64,000 nt of DNA from Catenibacterium mitsuokai (GTDB lineage: Bacteria > Bacillota_I > Bacilli_A > Erysipelotrichales > Coprobacillaceae): positions 1,149,569-1,213,568 of the forward strand of contig NZ_CP102271.1 of assembly GCF_025148785.1 (NCBI RefSeq). The letters run 5' to 3'. Below the pieces are notes generated by a model, which made no database searches, was not told the origin of the DNA, and was given only the letters and a program-made list of their open reading frames with translations. Each line of letters starts with the position of its first letter. The stretch's first letter is position 1. A program made the position numbers and the translations under genes. Shown in pieces: positions 55,042 to 63,266 of the stretch.

Positions 55042-55689
55042 TTATAACAATCCAACAGCTTTTAAAATATCTTTTACACATTTGTGGATACTCAATGATG
55101 GATTCTCTCTGTAATACTCATAACCGCAATGATTTATTTTGTTGTAATCTCTCATATTTTGGTGCTCTATTTTTTCGGCATTTGATATTGCGAATATTAC
55201 ATCATTCAAAGTTAATGAATTTAATAATCTTTTAAAGTTTGTTTCTTCTTTGTATCTTGCCATAGATTCAAAGTGAGTATTAAAATTTCGGTTAATGTCT
55301 GATAAGTAATCTGATCTATAGGTTCTTTTTATTCTCATATTTGATTTATGTAAGATTATCCATAAGTCAAATGAATAGTTACTATATCCTAAGCTATACT
55401 TTCTAACTTTTTTCATTTTGGTTGCTTTTTTCATAGAACTTAAAGTATTTTTAAATGCTTCTTCATTTTGTGGTTCTTCAAAATCAAAAACATGAACAAT
55501 TTCTATATTATCTACAGATGTTATCCTTTTAATTGCTGTAATAGGATTTTTTTGAACATATACAGTAAAATTCACCTTAAACAATGAATTCTCGTTATTA
55601 TTAATTTGGTTTTCAAGCCATTTGAGATACCATTTTTCTGTTTCTCCTTCTACAGAAAAATAATAATTTTTACGTAATTTTCTATTCAT
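55042..55689 (-). CDS. RloB/AbiLii-like protein
   Basis: The ATG at 55689 has GTGAGG nine bases upstream; it overlaps the end of the ATPase gene by eight bases. The 215-residue product has YYFSVEGETEKWYLKWLENQI and VHVFDFEEPQNEEAF, the acidic Toprim-like pattern of RloB/AbiLii proteins, plus FDLWIILH. With the ATPase it makes an AbiL/RloAB-type abortive infection pair, thought to be an OLD-like ATPase with a nuclease partner. Confidence 0.85.
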   Translation of the reverse strand: MNRKLRKNYYFSVEGETEKWYLKWLENQINNNENSLFKVNFTVYVQKNPITAIKRITSVDNIEIVHVFDFEEPQNEEAFKNTLSSMKKATKMKKVRKYSLGYSNYSFDLWIILHKSNMRIKRTYRSDYLSDINRNFNTHFESMARYKEETNFKRLLNSLTLNDVIFAISNAEKIEHQNMRDYNKINHCGYEYYRENPSLSIHKCVKDILKAVGLL

Positions 55690-57013
55690 GTGACTCATCC
55701 TCACTTGAGTTATCACTCATTAGATTTTCAAACAAATCATAGAAATCAATGTCTTTAACAGCACCATATCTTCCTAAGAAGTAGTGCTTCAAATAATCAT
55801 CACTTAATCTAACTCCTGTAGTTCCAGATGTTTTAAAGTCTGATAAAGAATAATGAGTACTTAGATGTGTTTTTTCATCTCTTTCCACAAACTTGATTTC
55901 ATCTCTTCTTACTATATTTGAATTCAAGAAAATAGGATTATGTGTATTAAAAATTAATTGTGCATTCTTTTTGTTGATATCATCATTATGGAAAATATTA
56001 ATAATATTCATGACAGCCATTGGATGTATATTGGCATCAAATTCATCTAACACTAATACTGCACCTTCTGTCAAAGCTTTTAAAATCAATGGGAACATCT
56101 TAATAAATCTAATTGTTCCATAGGATTCAAAGATTTCTGCTGGGATTGCGATATTTTTATCTTTAAAGATTGAGCATAGTTGAGATTCTGCGCCATCTTC
56201 AGGAATAACGTAACCTAATGCATTTGAATTAATACCAAATAATTTAGCGGCTTCATTTGTAGTTTCACTAATATAAATTTTACCACTTTCTGTGCTATCT
56301 AATTTTCTTCTTGGTTCTGTAATATCTGCTCTATATATGACAATGAACTTTTCTATTAACCATTTTGAAATGAAAGATACTAATTTGGAACTGAACATTA
56401 ATTTGAATCCATTTGTTAGAAATAGTTCAGTTTTATTTAAATTGTTTCTTGCTATTGCTTTTGCACTATCCTCATTTTCACTGAAATTATTAATTAAATA
56501 TTGTTCGATACTATTTAGATTAAAGAATTCAAGTTTATCACTTCTTTCAAATATAGTTTTATCATTAATTCGCAGACATTCAAAAACTATTTTTCTTGAA
56601 TAGTCTTTATCTAAAAATAACCCTAAATCAATTTCTAATTCATATTCAACTAATAAATCATCCTCAACAAAACGAATATAGAAACTAGTTGGTAGAGGAG
56701 ATTTGTTTAAGTTATTTGGAATCAGTTCTAATTTTCCTTCAGAAACATCTGGCGATCTTAACTCATCGGTATTATTGATATGTCCCTTTAAAATGATTTC
56801 TTTGAAAACATCCATAGCAGAGATTATGTTTGTTTTTCCAGAAGCATTAGGACCATATATAATAGCTGAACATAATCCTTTATATGTTTTTTTACCAATC
56901 TTGTGTTTTAGAATGCTATACTCTAAACCTTTTTGTTTTGGAGCAGGCGTCATCACAAAATCCATTTCTTCTAAAAATGATTTGAAATTCTTTGTCTTAA
57001 ATTCTAACAGCAT
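55682..57013 (-). CDS. RloA/AbiLi-like AAA ATPase
   Basis: A 443-residue SMC/OLD-like ATPase: LLEFKTKNFKSFLEEMDFVMTP at the N-terminus, Walker A YGPNASGKTN, and C-terminal LVLDEFDANIHPMAVMNII with FNTHNPIFL, the Walker B and H-loop. AbiLi-type proteins pair with AbiLii/RloB. AGAGGTGAG precedes the ATG at 57013. The upstream DNA carries two copies of a palindrome, so expression is probably tightly repressed. Confidence 0.87.
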   Translation of the reverse strand: MLLEFKTKNFKSFLEEMDFVMTPAPKQKGLEYSILKHKIGKKTYKGLCSAIIYGPNASGKTNIISAMDVFKEIILKGHINNTDELRSPDVSEGKLELIPNNLNKSPLPTSFYIRFVEDDLLVEYELEIDLGLFLDKDYSRKIVFECLRINDKTIFERSDKLEFFNLNSIEQYLINNFSENEDSAKAIARNNLNKTELFLTNGFKLMFSSKLVSFISKWLIEKFIVIYRADITEPRRKLDSTESGKIYISETTNEAAKLFGINSNALGYVIPEDGAESQLCSIFKDKNIAIPAEIFESYGTIRFIKMFPLILKALTEGAVLVLDEFDANIHPMAVMNIINIFHNDDINKKNAQLIFNTHNPIFLNSNIVRRDEIKFVERDEKTHLSTHYSLSDFKTSGTTGVRLSDDYLKHYFLGRYGAVKDIDFYDLFENLMSDNSSEDESHE

Positions 57014-57027
57014 ATTTGCTCACCTCT

Positions 57028-57050
57028 ATTTTGCAATATTTATTCAAAAT
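57028..57050. promoter_or_regulatory. RloAB operator, copy 1
   Basis: ATTTTGCA-ATATTTA-TTCAAAAT: same spacer and 22 of 23 bases as copy 2, with one arm imperfect. It ends 15 bases before the RloA start codon, so a bound protein would block the ribosome-site region or the transcription start. Confidence 0.7.
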
Positions 57051-57099
57051 TAAATTAATATACAATCATATTATATCATTTTTATTAAATAATGGAATG

Positions 57100-57122
57100 A
57101 TTTTGCAATATTTATGCAAAAT
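57100..57122. promoter_or_regulatory. RloAB operator, copy 2
   Basis: ATTTTGCA-ATATTTA-TGCAAAAT, a perfect 8-bp inverted repeat around a seven-base spacer, exactly 72 bp from copy 1. Confidence 0.7.
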
Positions 57123-57207
57123 AAGAAAAAATATATGTGTAAGTGTATATGCAGTTGTTTTAATTGTGTAATGATAGACAACTAGTCTGTATTTTAATGG
57201 CCAAAAA

Positions 57208-57240
57208 TGCCAGGAGTTCACTAAAACCCCTGGCATTATT
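57208..57240 (-). terminator. Terminator of the Lrp-family gene
   Basis: AATGCCAGG/CCTGGCATT stem followed on the - strand by TTTTGG, just beyond the stop at 57250. Confidence 0.82.
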
Positions 57241-57249
57241 ACAAACCTA

Positions 57250-57708
57250 TTATAGTCTTAATCCTTTTATGTCCTTTACACGTGACAATATAACATTACA
57301 GCTACAGCTTGTAACACCAGGAAGTGTATCTATCACATTATGAAGAAAATGTTCCATCTCTTCATTAGAAGATGCCACTGCATGTACATGTAGTTTATTT
57401 CTACCCGTTACTCTATAGATCTGAGTCACTATACCATTCTTATTTAATATATCAGTTACTTCTTTAAAAGAATCTGGCTTTGTTTCTACCTCAAAATAAC
57501 AGGATACAGCACCACTGATCTTCTGAGGATTAATAATCGTAGTATATTCTTCAATAATTCCTTTATTCTCTAAAGCCTGAATACGTGCTTTAACAGCTAC
57601 TCTAGAAATTCCAATCTTTTCTCCTATATCAGAATAAGACATACGGGCATTCTTTACTAATAATTGTATAATCTTCTGATCTAACTCATCCAATCCATTT
57701 AAATACAT
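57250..57708 (-). CDS. Lrp/AsnC-family transcriptional regulator
   Basis: The ATG at 57708 follows AGGAGTGATA. The 152-residue product has an N-terminal winged HTH (LDELDQKIIQLLVKNARMSYSDIGEKIGISRVAVKARI) and a C-terminal RAM ligand-binding domain (FEVETKPDSFKEV ... VTGRNKLHVHAVA). Such proteins sense amino acids and often control an adjacent exporter. It is divergent from a MATE gene, and CGTAA/TTACG inverted repeats lie between them. Confidence 0.9.
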   Translation of the reverse strand: MYLNGLDELDQKIIQLLVKNARMSYSDIGEKIGISRVAVKARIQALENKGIIEEYTTIINPQKISGAVSCYFEVETKPDSFKEVTDILNKNGIVTQIYRVTGRNKLHVHAVASSNEEMEHFLHNVIDTLPGVTSCSCNVILSRVKDIKGLRL

Positions 57709-57739
57709 AAATATCACTCCTGTCTTATTTATCTTATCA

Positions 57740-57747
57740 TTACGTAA
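57740..57747. promoter_or_regulatory. TTACGTAA palindrome near the Lrp start
   Basis: An 8-bp palindrome 32 bases upstream of the regulator's start codon, sharing its half-site with the element at 57800; suggests autoregulation. Confidence 0.45.
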
Positions 57748-57760
57748 AATAAATCACAAG

Positions 57761-57817
57761 TTGATATAAGCAAACTATTATACTATAATAGTTGCATAAC
57801 GTAAGTATGAAGTTACG
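57761..57817 (+). promoter_or_regulatory. MATE promoter and candidate Lrp operator
   Basis: TTGATA (57761-57766), 17 bases, TATAAT (57784-57789) is a near-consensus promoter. CGTAAGTATGAAGTTACG at 57800-57817 follows at the transcription start region, with CGTAA/TTACG arms. A regulator bound there would control the MATE gene directly. Confidence 0.7.
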
Positions 57818-57832
57818 AAAAGGAGGCATATA

Positions 57833-59182
57833 ATGAATAAAGATCTTACAAAAGGACCTGTTGTGAAATCAATGCTGTTATTTGCGATACCTATGATATT
57901 AGGTGATCTCCTGCAGCAATGTTACAACATTGCGGATACTTTAATAGTAGGGCAATTCTTAGGAAAAACAGCTTTAGCTGCAGTTGGTTCTTCTTTTACT
58001 CTAATGACCTTTATTACATCTATTATATTAGGCTTATGTATGGGTAGTGGCGCACTCTTTTCTATTAGATTTGGACAAAGAGATAAAAAAGGATTAAAAC
58101 AGGATCTATGTGCATCCTTCTTCTTTATCGCCTTCATATCCATATTACTTAATATCATTGCTTATATATGTCTAGATGCACTTAAACTCTTTTTAAGAGT
58201 GCCTCATGAGGTATGGGGTGATATGAGATGTTATCTCCTATATATTTTTATGGGAATCATTGCGATATTCTTATATAACTTCTTTTCGGCTTATTTAAGA
58301 TCTATAGGTAATTCAGTCATTCCACTTATCTTTCTTGCCATCTCTTCTATCTTGAATATTATTCTAGATCTTTATTTTGTACTTGTATTAAAGATGGGAG
58401 TCGAGGGTGCAGCCCTTGCCACAGTACTTTCTCAATATGTATCAGGTATAGGCATCGTGCTTTATACACTACTTAGATATAAAGAAGTACTTGTTATATT
58501 TAAGATTAGTTACTTAAAAAGAGAAAGAATTAAACAGATCATCTCTTTCTCACTTCTTACCTGTATCCAGCAATCAGTTATGAATCTAGGAATATTGATG
58601 GTACAAGGGTTAGTTAATAGCTTTGGTACAGTTGTTATGGCTGCATTTGCAGCTGCAGTAAAGATTGATGCCTTTGCCTATATGCCAGTACAGGACTTTG
58701 GAAATGCCTTTTCTACATTCATTGCTCAAAACTATGGAGCCAAAGAAAAAGAAAGAATACAAAAAGGACTCAAAGAAGCTGTTCGTATCTCTTCAATATT
58801 CTGTATAGTCATTTCTATTCTAGTTTATATATTTGCTAGACCTTTAATGATGATATTTGTAGATGCAAATGAAACAAGTATCATCCTAGAAGGTGTACGC
58901 TACTTAAGAATAGAAGGTGCATTCTATATTGGTATAGGTTGTTTGTTCTTGTTATATGGTCTATATCGTGCTTTAGGAAGACCAGGTATGAGTGTTGTCC
59001 TTACAGTATTCTCACTTGGTACAAGAGTCGCTTTAGCTTATATTTTATCTTCTATACCAGCACTAGGAGTCATTGGTATATGGTGGTCAGTTCCAATAGG
59101 CTGGGCACTTGCGGATTTAGTAGGATTAGTATATTACAAAATGAATAAACATAATTTATTAAGTTTTGGGGGAAAATTATAA
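57833..59182 (+). CDS. MATE-family efflux transporter
   Basis: A 449-residue twelve-helix protein: KSMLLFAIPMILGDLLQQCYNIADTLIVG in the first half, FGNAFSTFIAQNYGA in the second, both family hallmarks. AAAAGGAGG precedes the ATG. Divergent from the Lrp-like regulator, so probably induced by that protein's ligand, which may be an amino acid or a related compound the pump removes. Confidence 0.9.
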   Translation: MNKDLTKGPVVKSMLLFAIPMILGDLLQQCYNIADTLIVGQFLGKTALAAVGSSFTLMTFITSIILGLCMGSGALFSIRFGQRDKKGLKQDLCASFFFIAFISILLNIIAYICLDALKLFLRVPHEVWGDMRCYLLYIFMGIIAIFLYNFFSAYLRSIGNSVIPLIFLAISSILNIILDLYFVLVLKMGVEGAALATVLSQYVSGIGIVLYTLLRYKEVLVIFKISYLKRERIKQIISFSLLTCIQQSVMNLGILMVQGLVNSFGTVVMAAFAAAVKIDAFAYMPVQDFGNAFSTFIAQNYGAKEKERIQKGLKEAVRISSIFCIVISILVYIFARPLMMIFVDANETSIILEGVRYLRIEGAFYIGIGCLFLLYGLYRALGRPGMSVVLTVFSLGTRVALAYILSSIPALGVIGIWWSVPIGWALADLVGLVYYKMNKHNLLSFGGKL

Positions 59183-59505
59183 TAAAAGGCAAATGTATTG
59201 TATTAAACGCAAAGAAAATGAACTTTGATGGAAAGTTAGATTTTTCTGTATTATCAAGTGATGTCACTGTCTATTATGATACAACTGAAGATGAATTATT
59301 ATAATGTATTCAAGATGCAGATATTATCGTTTCAAAAGACACAATCCTACAATTTCCAGATTCGGTCAAACTCATCTGTGAAGCAGGTACAGGCTACAAC
59401 AACAAAGACTAAGAAGCTTGTCAAAAGAAAGGAATTACAGTATGTAATATTCCTACTTATAGTACAGAACGTGTGGCACATACTTTAATTATGTTGATGT
59501 TTAAC
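59183..59505 (+). pseudogene. 2-hydroxyacid dehydrogenase fragment
   Basis: The frame immediately after the MATE gene reads KGKCIVLNAKKMNFDGKLDF, DADIIVSKDTIL, LICEAGTGYNN and ACQKKGITVCNIPTYSTE then VAHTLIMLMFN, the N-terminal domain of D-isomer 2-hydroxyacid dehydrogenases. It has TAA codons near 59303 and 59410 and ends at the TTTAAC next to an IS605-like end, lacking the NAD domain. A truncated, decayed gene. Confidence 0.8.
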
Positions 59506-59578
59506 ATGCCGTGAGCAAGAATTCCCCCCACCTCTATACATGGGGGATGAATTGCGGTAAACACTCCGAAAAATAAGA
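59502..59578. mobile_element. IS605-like end remnant, copy 2
   Basis: TTTAAC then ATGCCGTGAGCAAGAATT and a CCCCC-ACCTCTATACAT-GGGGG hairpin. It shares its first about 25 bases with 53158. It truncates the dehydrogenase remnant. No transposase or tnpB gene remains. Confidence 0.55.
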
Positions 59579-59582
59579 AAAG

Positions 59583-59616
59583 CTGTAAAATTTTAAGTTG
59601 AATTTTACAGCTTTCT
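59583..59616. terminator. Hairpin/terminator after the IS605-like scar
   Basis: AAGCTGTAAAATT/AATTTTACAGCTT, a perfect 13-bp stem, followed by TCTTC. Acts as a terminator in either direction. Confidence 0.75.
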
Positions 59617-59671
59617 TCGCATATAATAATTATAGAAAATGGTTATTCATTAAGAAAGGAGACCGATTTGT

Positions 59672-59920
59672 ATGGCAAATATTTTACCAGTGTCTGATTT
59701 GAGAAATTATAATGAAGTTTTAAAAAAATGCCACAGTGGAGAACCGGTGTTTTTGACTAAGAATGGCAGAGGGCGTTTTGTAGTGCTTGATATAGAAGAT
59801 TATGAGCGTGATCGTGCTGAGAAAAAGCTATTAATGAAGCTGCAAGAAGCAGAGAAAGCAGTCAAAGACGGCGAAGGCTGGCTTAGTTTGGACGAATTAA
59901 AAGCACTTGTAGGGGAGTAA
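59672..59920 (+). CDS. Phd/YefM-family antitoxin
   Basis: An 82-residue protein: ILPVSDLRNYNEVLKKC, EPVFLTKNGRGRFVVLDIEDYE, then a charged helical tail. GAAAGGAGACC precedes the ATG. It binds DNA to repress the operon and neutralises the toxin encoded three bases downstream. Confidence 0.9.
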   Translation: MANILPVSDLRNYNEVLKKCHSGEPVFLTKNGRGRFVVLDIEDYERDRAEKKLLMKLQEAEKAVKDGEGWLSLDELKALVGE

Positions 59921-59923
59921 CCT

Positions 59924-60223
59924 ATGCTGAACTTACGAATTAACCCATTGGTTGCAAAGGACTTAAAAGAAATTCGTGATTATATCGCTGAAGATAATGC
60001 AGAATATGCTGCCAAGACGATCAAAGAAATTTATGGTAAATTTGAAAATGTTCAAATGTTTCCGGGGATAGGTGCAGATCTTTCCAAAAGAGTTAGTTTT
60101 CGGACAGATTACAAGTATGCGGTTTGGGAGAATTATGTGATTATTTATAAAATTGGAGAAGAGTATGTAGAGATTTACCGAGTGGTAAATCGATATAGGG
60201 ACATTACGAGGATTTTTGATTGA
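59924..60223 (+). CDS. RelE/ParE-family toxin
   Basis: A 99-residue protein: VAKDLKEIRDYIAEDNAEYAAKTIKEI, FPGIGADLSKRV, YAVWENYVIIYKI and YRVVNRYRDI, the RelE/ParE fold. Whether it cuts mRNA or poisons gyrase cannot be decided from sequence. GGGGAG precedes the ATG, within the antitoxin gene's end, ensuring coupled translation. Confidence 0.9.
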   Translation: MLNLRINPLVAKDLKEIRDYIAEDNAEYAAKTIKEIYGKFENVQMFPGIGADLSKRVSFRTDYKYAVWENYVIIYKIGEEYVEIYRVVNRYRDITRIFD

Positions 60224-60248
60224 TTTTTTTATTAATGAAGGATGAACC

Positions 60249-60731
60249 ATGATTATTAGAGAAGCAAGAACAGAAGATATAGAAAGAATATTAGAAATAT
60301 ATGACATTGCAAAAGCATTTATGAGAGAAACAGGTAACCCACATCAGTGGAATAGCAGTTATCCTGGTCTTAATATATTAGAAGAAGATATAAATAAACA
60401 TCATCTTTTTGTGATGGAAGAAGATTCTATTATCCATAGTGTATTTGCTTTTATTATAGGAGAAGATCCTACATATAAGGAAATAGAAGGTGCATGGCTT
60501 GATCACAGTACTTATGGTACGATTCATCGTATTGCGAGTGATGGAACTATGCATCATGTTTTTAATAAGGCAGTCAATTTCTGTAGTGAGAGATGTGCTC
60601 ATATAAGAGCGGATACACATGAAGATAATAAGGTTATGCAGAAGGTTATATTAAGAAATGGTTTTAAAGAAACAGGAATAATCTATATAGATGATGGTAC
60701 ACCTCGAATAGCATATGAGAAGGTGAAATAA
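60249..60731 (+). CDS. GNAT-family N-acetyltransferase
   Basis: A 160-residue protein: IIREARTEDIERILEIYDIAK at the N-terminus and a C-terminal HIRADTHEDNKVMQKVILRNGF acetyl-CoA-binding region. GAAGGATG precedes the ATG. The substrate is unknown. Its TAA overlaps the next gene's ATG. Confidence 0.87.
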   Translation: MIIREARTEDIERILEIYDIAKAFMRETGNPHQWNSSYPGLNILEEDINKHHLFVMEEDSIIHSVFAFIIGEDPTYKEIEGAWLDHSTYGTIHRIASDGTMHHVFNKAVNFCSERCAHIRADTHEDNKVMQKVILRNGFKETGIIYIDDGTPRIAYEKVK

Positions 60732-61102
60732 TGATTTGTTCTAAATGTGGATGTAGAGTAGAACCAGGTATGAAGAAATGCCCTGTATGTGGAAGTATTC
60801 TAGATAACGAATATACAAGATACGAAAAGAAGATGAAGAAAAAAAGAATACAGAAGAAAGCTGTTGGTTTTCTATTTCTTGTATCTGATATTATTCGTAC
60901 TCTTATTGGTGTAGGTATAGCTTTATTTGGCTGTGTTGGTATGATGGAAGGTGATTATCTATTTGCAGCTAGTATAATCCTATTTGGATTATCGTTAATC
61001 CCTTATTGGTATAAGAAAGCATCTAATAAATTCATTGCGATTATCCTACCTATATTGTTTGTACTTCTGGGGGTTCTAGTTTTGTTGTTTACTATAGATT
61101 GA
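60731..61102 (+). CDS. Zinc-ribbon membrane protein
   Basis: A 123-residue protein with an N-terminal zinc ribbon (CSKCGCRVEPGMKKCPVCG), a basic linker and three C-terminal hydrophobic helices. Widespread in Firmicutes with unknown function. TAATG overlap with the acetyltransferase gene implies one transcript, closed by the following terminator. Confidence 0.82.
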   Translation: MICSKCGCRVEPGMKKCPVCGSILDNEYTRYEKKMKKKRIQKKAVGFLFLVSDIIRTLIGVGIALFGCVGMMEGDYLFAASIILFGLSLIPYWYKKASNKFIAIILPILFVLLGVLVLLFTID

Positions 61103-61129
61103 CAGGAGAATTTCTCCTGTTTTTTTTTA
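61102..61129 (+). terminator. Terminator after zinc-ribbon gene
   Basis: ACAGGAGAA/TTCTCCTGT stem followed by T8. Confidence 0.9.
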
Positions 61130-61280
61130 GATTTCTAGAACATAATACTTGGGTGTACTGAACTAAAGTTTAAATTGCTTTCAAATATTTCAAAATATGA
61201 AAGCACAATGTTATATGATTGCAATTGATTGCATATGCCTAGAATTGGTGATAGTATACAGTTAAAGGAGAGTGATATAT

Positions 61281-61586
61281 ATGGCAAATACAACAGCTGT
61301 TTATGCCCGTATTGATACAGGGCTAAAAGAAAATGCTGAAGAGATTCTTTCTCAATTAGGCATTACGCCATCTAGTGCAATTCAGATGCTGTATAGTCAG
61401 ATTGTATTAACCAGAGGTCTACCGCTTGACCTGCATTTACCTCCTACTAATCCAACTGCAATTGGTGGTATGAGTAGAGAAGAACTTGATGCAGAGTTAA
61501 GAAAAGGTGTTGAGTCATTAAAATCGGCAAAAACCTATACGGCAGATCAGGTTGATGCAGAATTGGCTAAGGAATTTGGCATATGA
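61281..61586 (+). CDS. RelB/DinJ-family antitoxin
   Basis: The ATG at 61281 follows AAAGGAGAGTGATA. The 101-residue product has VYARIDTGLKENAEEILSQLGITPSSAIQMLYSQI, the ribbon-helix-helix, and a helical toxin-binding C-terminus. Its stop overlaps the toxin start. Confidence 0.9.
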   Translation: MANTTAVYARIDTGLKENAEEILSQLGITPSSAIQMLYSQIVLTRGLPLDLHLPPTNPTAIGGMSREELDAELRKGVESLKSAKTYTADQVDAELAKEFGI

Positions 61587-61921
61587 ATGACAGGTATTCT
61601 GTAATCTATAATGAGGAAGCACGAAAAGATATTAAAGAGATTTATACTTATATTGCTTTTAAGTTAATGGTTCCTATTACTGCCGAGGATCAGATAAACA
61701 GAATTAGAAAATTGATCCATTCTCTTGATTGCATGCCTTCAAGATATCCAATTGTTGAATGGGAACCATGGAAGAGTTATGGAATGCATAGAGCACAGGT
61801 GAATCATTATGTTGTCTATTACGAAGTAGATGATAGTCAGATGGAAGTCATAATTATCAGAATATTCTATGATGGGCAAGATGTAGAAGGTATTACGTCA
61901 CATATTAGTACTGATAATTGA
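61583..61921 (+). CDS. RelE/ParE-family toxin
   Basis: A 112-residue protein: YSVIYNEEARKDIKEIYTYIAFKL, HRAQVNHYVVYYEVDDSQMEVIIIRIFYDGQD, the RelE/ParE fold in the subgroup usually paired with RelB/DinJ. A four-base overlap (ATGA) couples it to the antitoxin. Confidence 0.9.
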   Translation: MNDRYSVIYNEEARKDIKEIYTYIAFKLMVPITAEDQINRIRKLIHSLDCMPSRYPIVEWEPWKSYGMHRAQVNHYVVYYEVDDSQMEVIIIRIFYDGQDVEGITSHISTDN

Positions 61922-61927
61922 ATATTT

Positions 61928-61966
61928 AAGGAACAGTTATGATGATAGTGCTGTTCCTTTTATATT
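61928..61966 (+). terminator. Terminator after RelB-RelE-type module
   Basis: AAGGAACAG/CTGTTCCTT stem with TTATATTTTT following. Confidence 0.85.
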
Positions 61967-62122
61967 TTTAGGATAGAAAACTCTAAACATATGCAAAATC
62001 TATTCTAAAATATATTTTTTTAACACCTTTTTAAAGGCATTATAAAACCTCTATTCAAGACATAAGTTGAATAGATAGTGTATAATAGACATATCTTTGA
62101 TACATAGAAAGGACGAATAATA

Positions 62123-63265
62123 ATGAGATTATTTCATTTATCTGATCTTCATATTGGCTTAAAGCTGATGAATAGAGACTTAATTGAAGATCAACAATAT
62201 ATACTTGATAAAATTGTACGTTATGCAAAAGAAAGACAACCGGATGCAATTATGATTGCAGGAGATATTTATGATAAGGCTGTTCCTAGTGCTGAAGCAG
62301 TGAGTTTATTTGATGATTTTGTGACTTCTTTAAAGGAAGCAGTACCCCAATCTACTATTATGATGATTTCTGGTAATCATGATAGTGCTCCTAGAATAGA
62401 TTGTTTTAGACAGGTACTACTTAAACAGAACCTCTATATGGTAGGTAACCCTCCTGAAAAAGAAGAAGATCATATTGAAAGAATTACTTTAAATGACAAT
62501 TATGGACCTGTACATTTCTACCTTCTTCCTTTTGTGAAGCCATCCATGGTTAAAAACATTATAGGCACTAACGATGGAAGAAATTATTCTTATAATGAAA
62601 CACTTAAAAAATTAATAGAAAGAGAAGAAATAAATACAGAGGATAGAAATGTATTGATTTCTCATCAGTTTTATTTACCTGTTAATAAGAAAGCAGAAGA
62701 TATAGAACGTGCAGATTCTGAAATACGTACTGCAGGTAATATTGATGAAGTGAGTGGAGAAGTTTTACTTCCTTTTGATTATGCGGCATTAGGGCATATT
62801 CATAAGCCTATGAAGGTAGGAAGTGACTTGTATCGTTATTGTGGGACACCTCTCGCTTATTCTATGAGTGAGGCAGGACAAGATAAAGGTATTATTGAAA
62901 TAGAAATGAAAGAGAAGGGGGTTGTAGAAACACAGGTTCTTCCTTTAAAACCACTCCATGAATTAAGAATTATTGAAGGGGAATTAAAGGATGTATTAGA
63001 ACAGTCTTGTGATGATTTTGTGAGAGTAGTACTTACAGATAAACAGGACCTCAATGTCTTTGAAATGCAGGAGAAGTTAAAGAACGCCTTTCCTCGATTA
63101 TTAGAAATTAGAAGAGAAAATATAAGAAAGAATAACTATCAGGCAGTCGTGAAGAAGGATGTCAAAATGGATCCATTTTCTTTATGTACTGATTTCTTAA
63201 ATGGTGTTGATGAAGAAGAAAAAGAACTTCTAGAAGATATTATCAACCATGTGAAGGGAGTATAA
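62123..63265 (+). CDS. sbcD: Exonuclease SbcD
   Basis: A 380-residue Mre11-type metallo-phosphoesterase: RLFHLSDLHIG, IAGDIYD, ISGNHDSAPRI, LISHQFY and ALGHIHKP carry the metal ligands. With SbcC it cleaves DNA hairpins and processes double-strand breaks. AGAAAGGACG precedes the ATG. The sbcC gene starts two bases after its stop. Confidence 0.94.
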   Translation: MRLFHLSDLHIGLKLMNRDLIEDQQYILDKIVRYAKERQPDAIMIAGDIYDKAVPSAEAVSLFDDFVTSLKEAVPQSTIMMISGNHDSAPRIDCFRQVLLKQNLYMVGNPPEKEEDHIERITLNDNYGPVHFYLLPFVKPSMVKNIIGTNDGRNYSYNETLKKLIEREEINTEDRNVLISHQFYLPVNKKAEDIERADSEIRTAGNIDEVSGEVLLPFDYAALGHIHKPMKVGSDLYRYCGTPLAYSMSEAGQDKGIIEIEMKEKGVVETQVLPLKPLHELRIIEGELKDVLEQSCDDFVRVVLTDKQDLNVFEMQEKLKNAFPRLLEIRRENIRKNNYQAVVKKDVKMDPFSLCTDFLNGVDEEEKELLEDIINHVKGV

Positions 63266-63266
63266 T

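Noticed and set aside
57250..57708. Antitoxin or part of the RloAB operon
   Set aside because: The Lrp-like gene is separated by its own terminator and by the RloAB operators, and has an independent divergent partner (the MATE gene).
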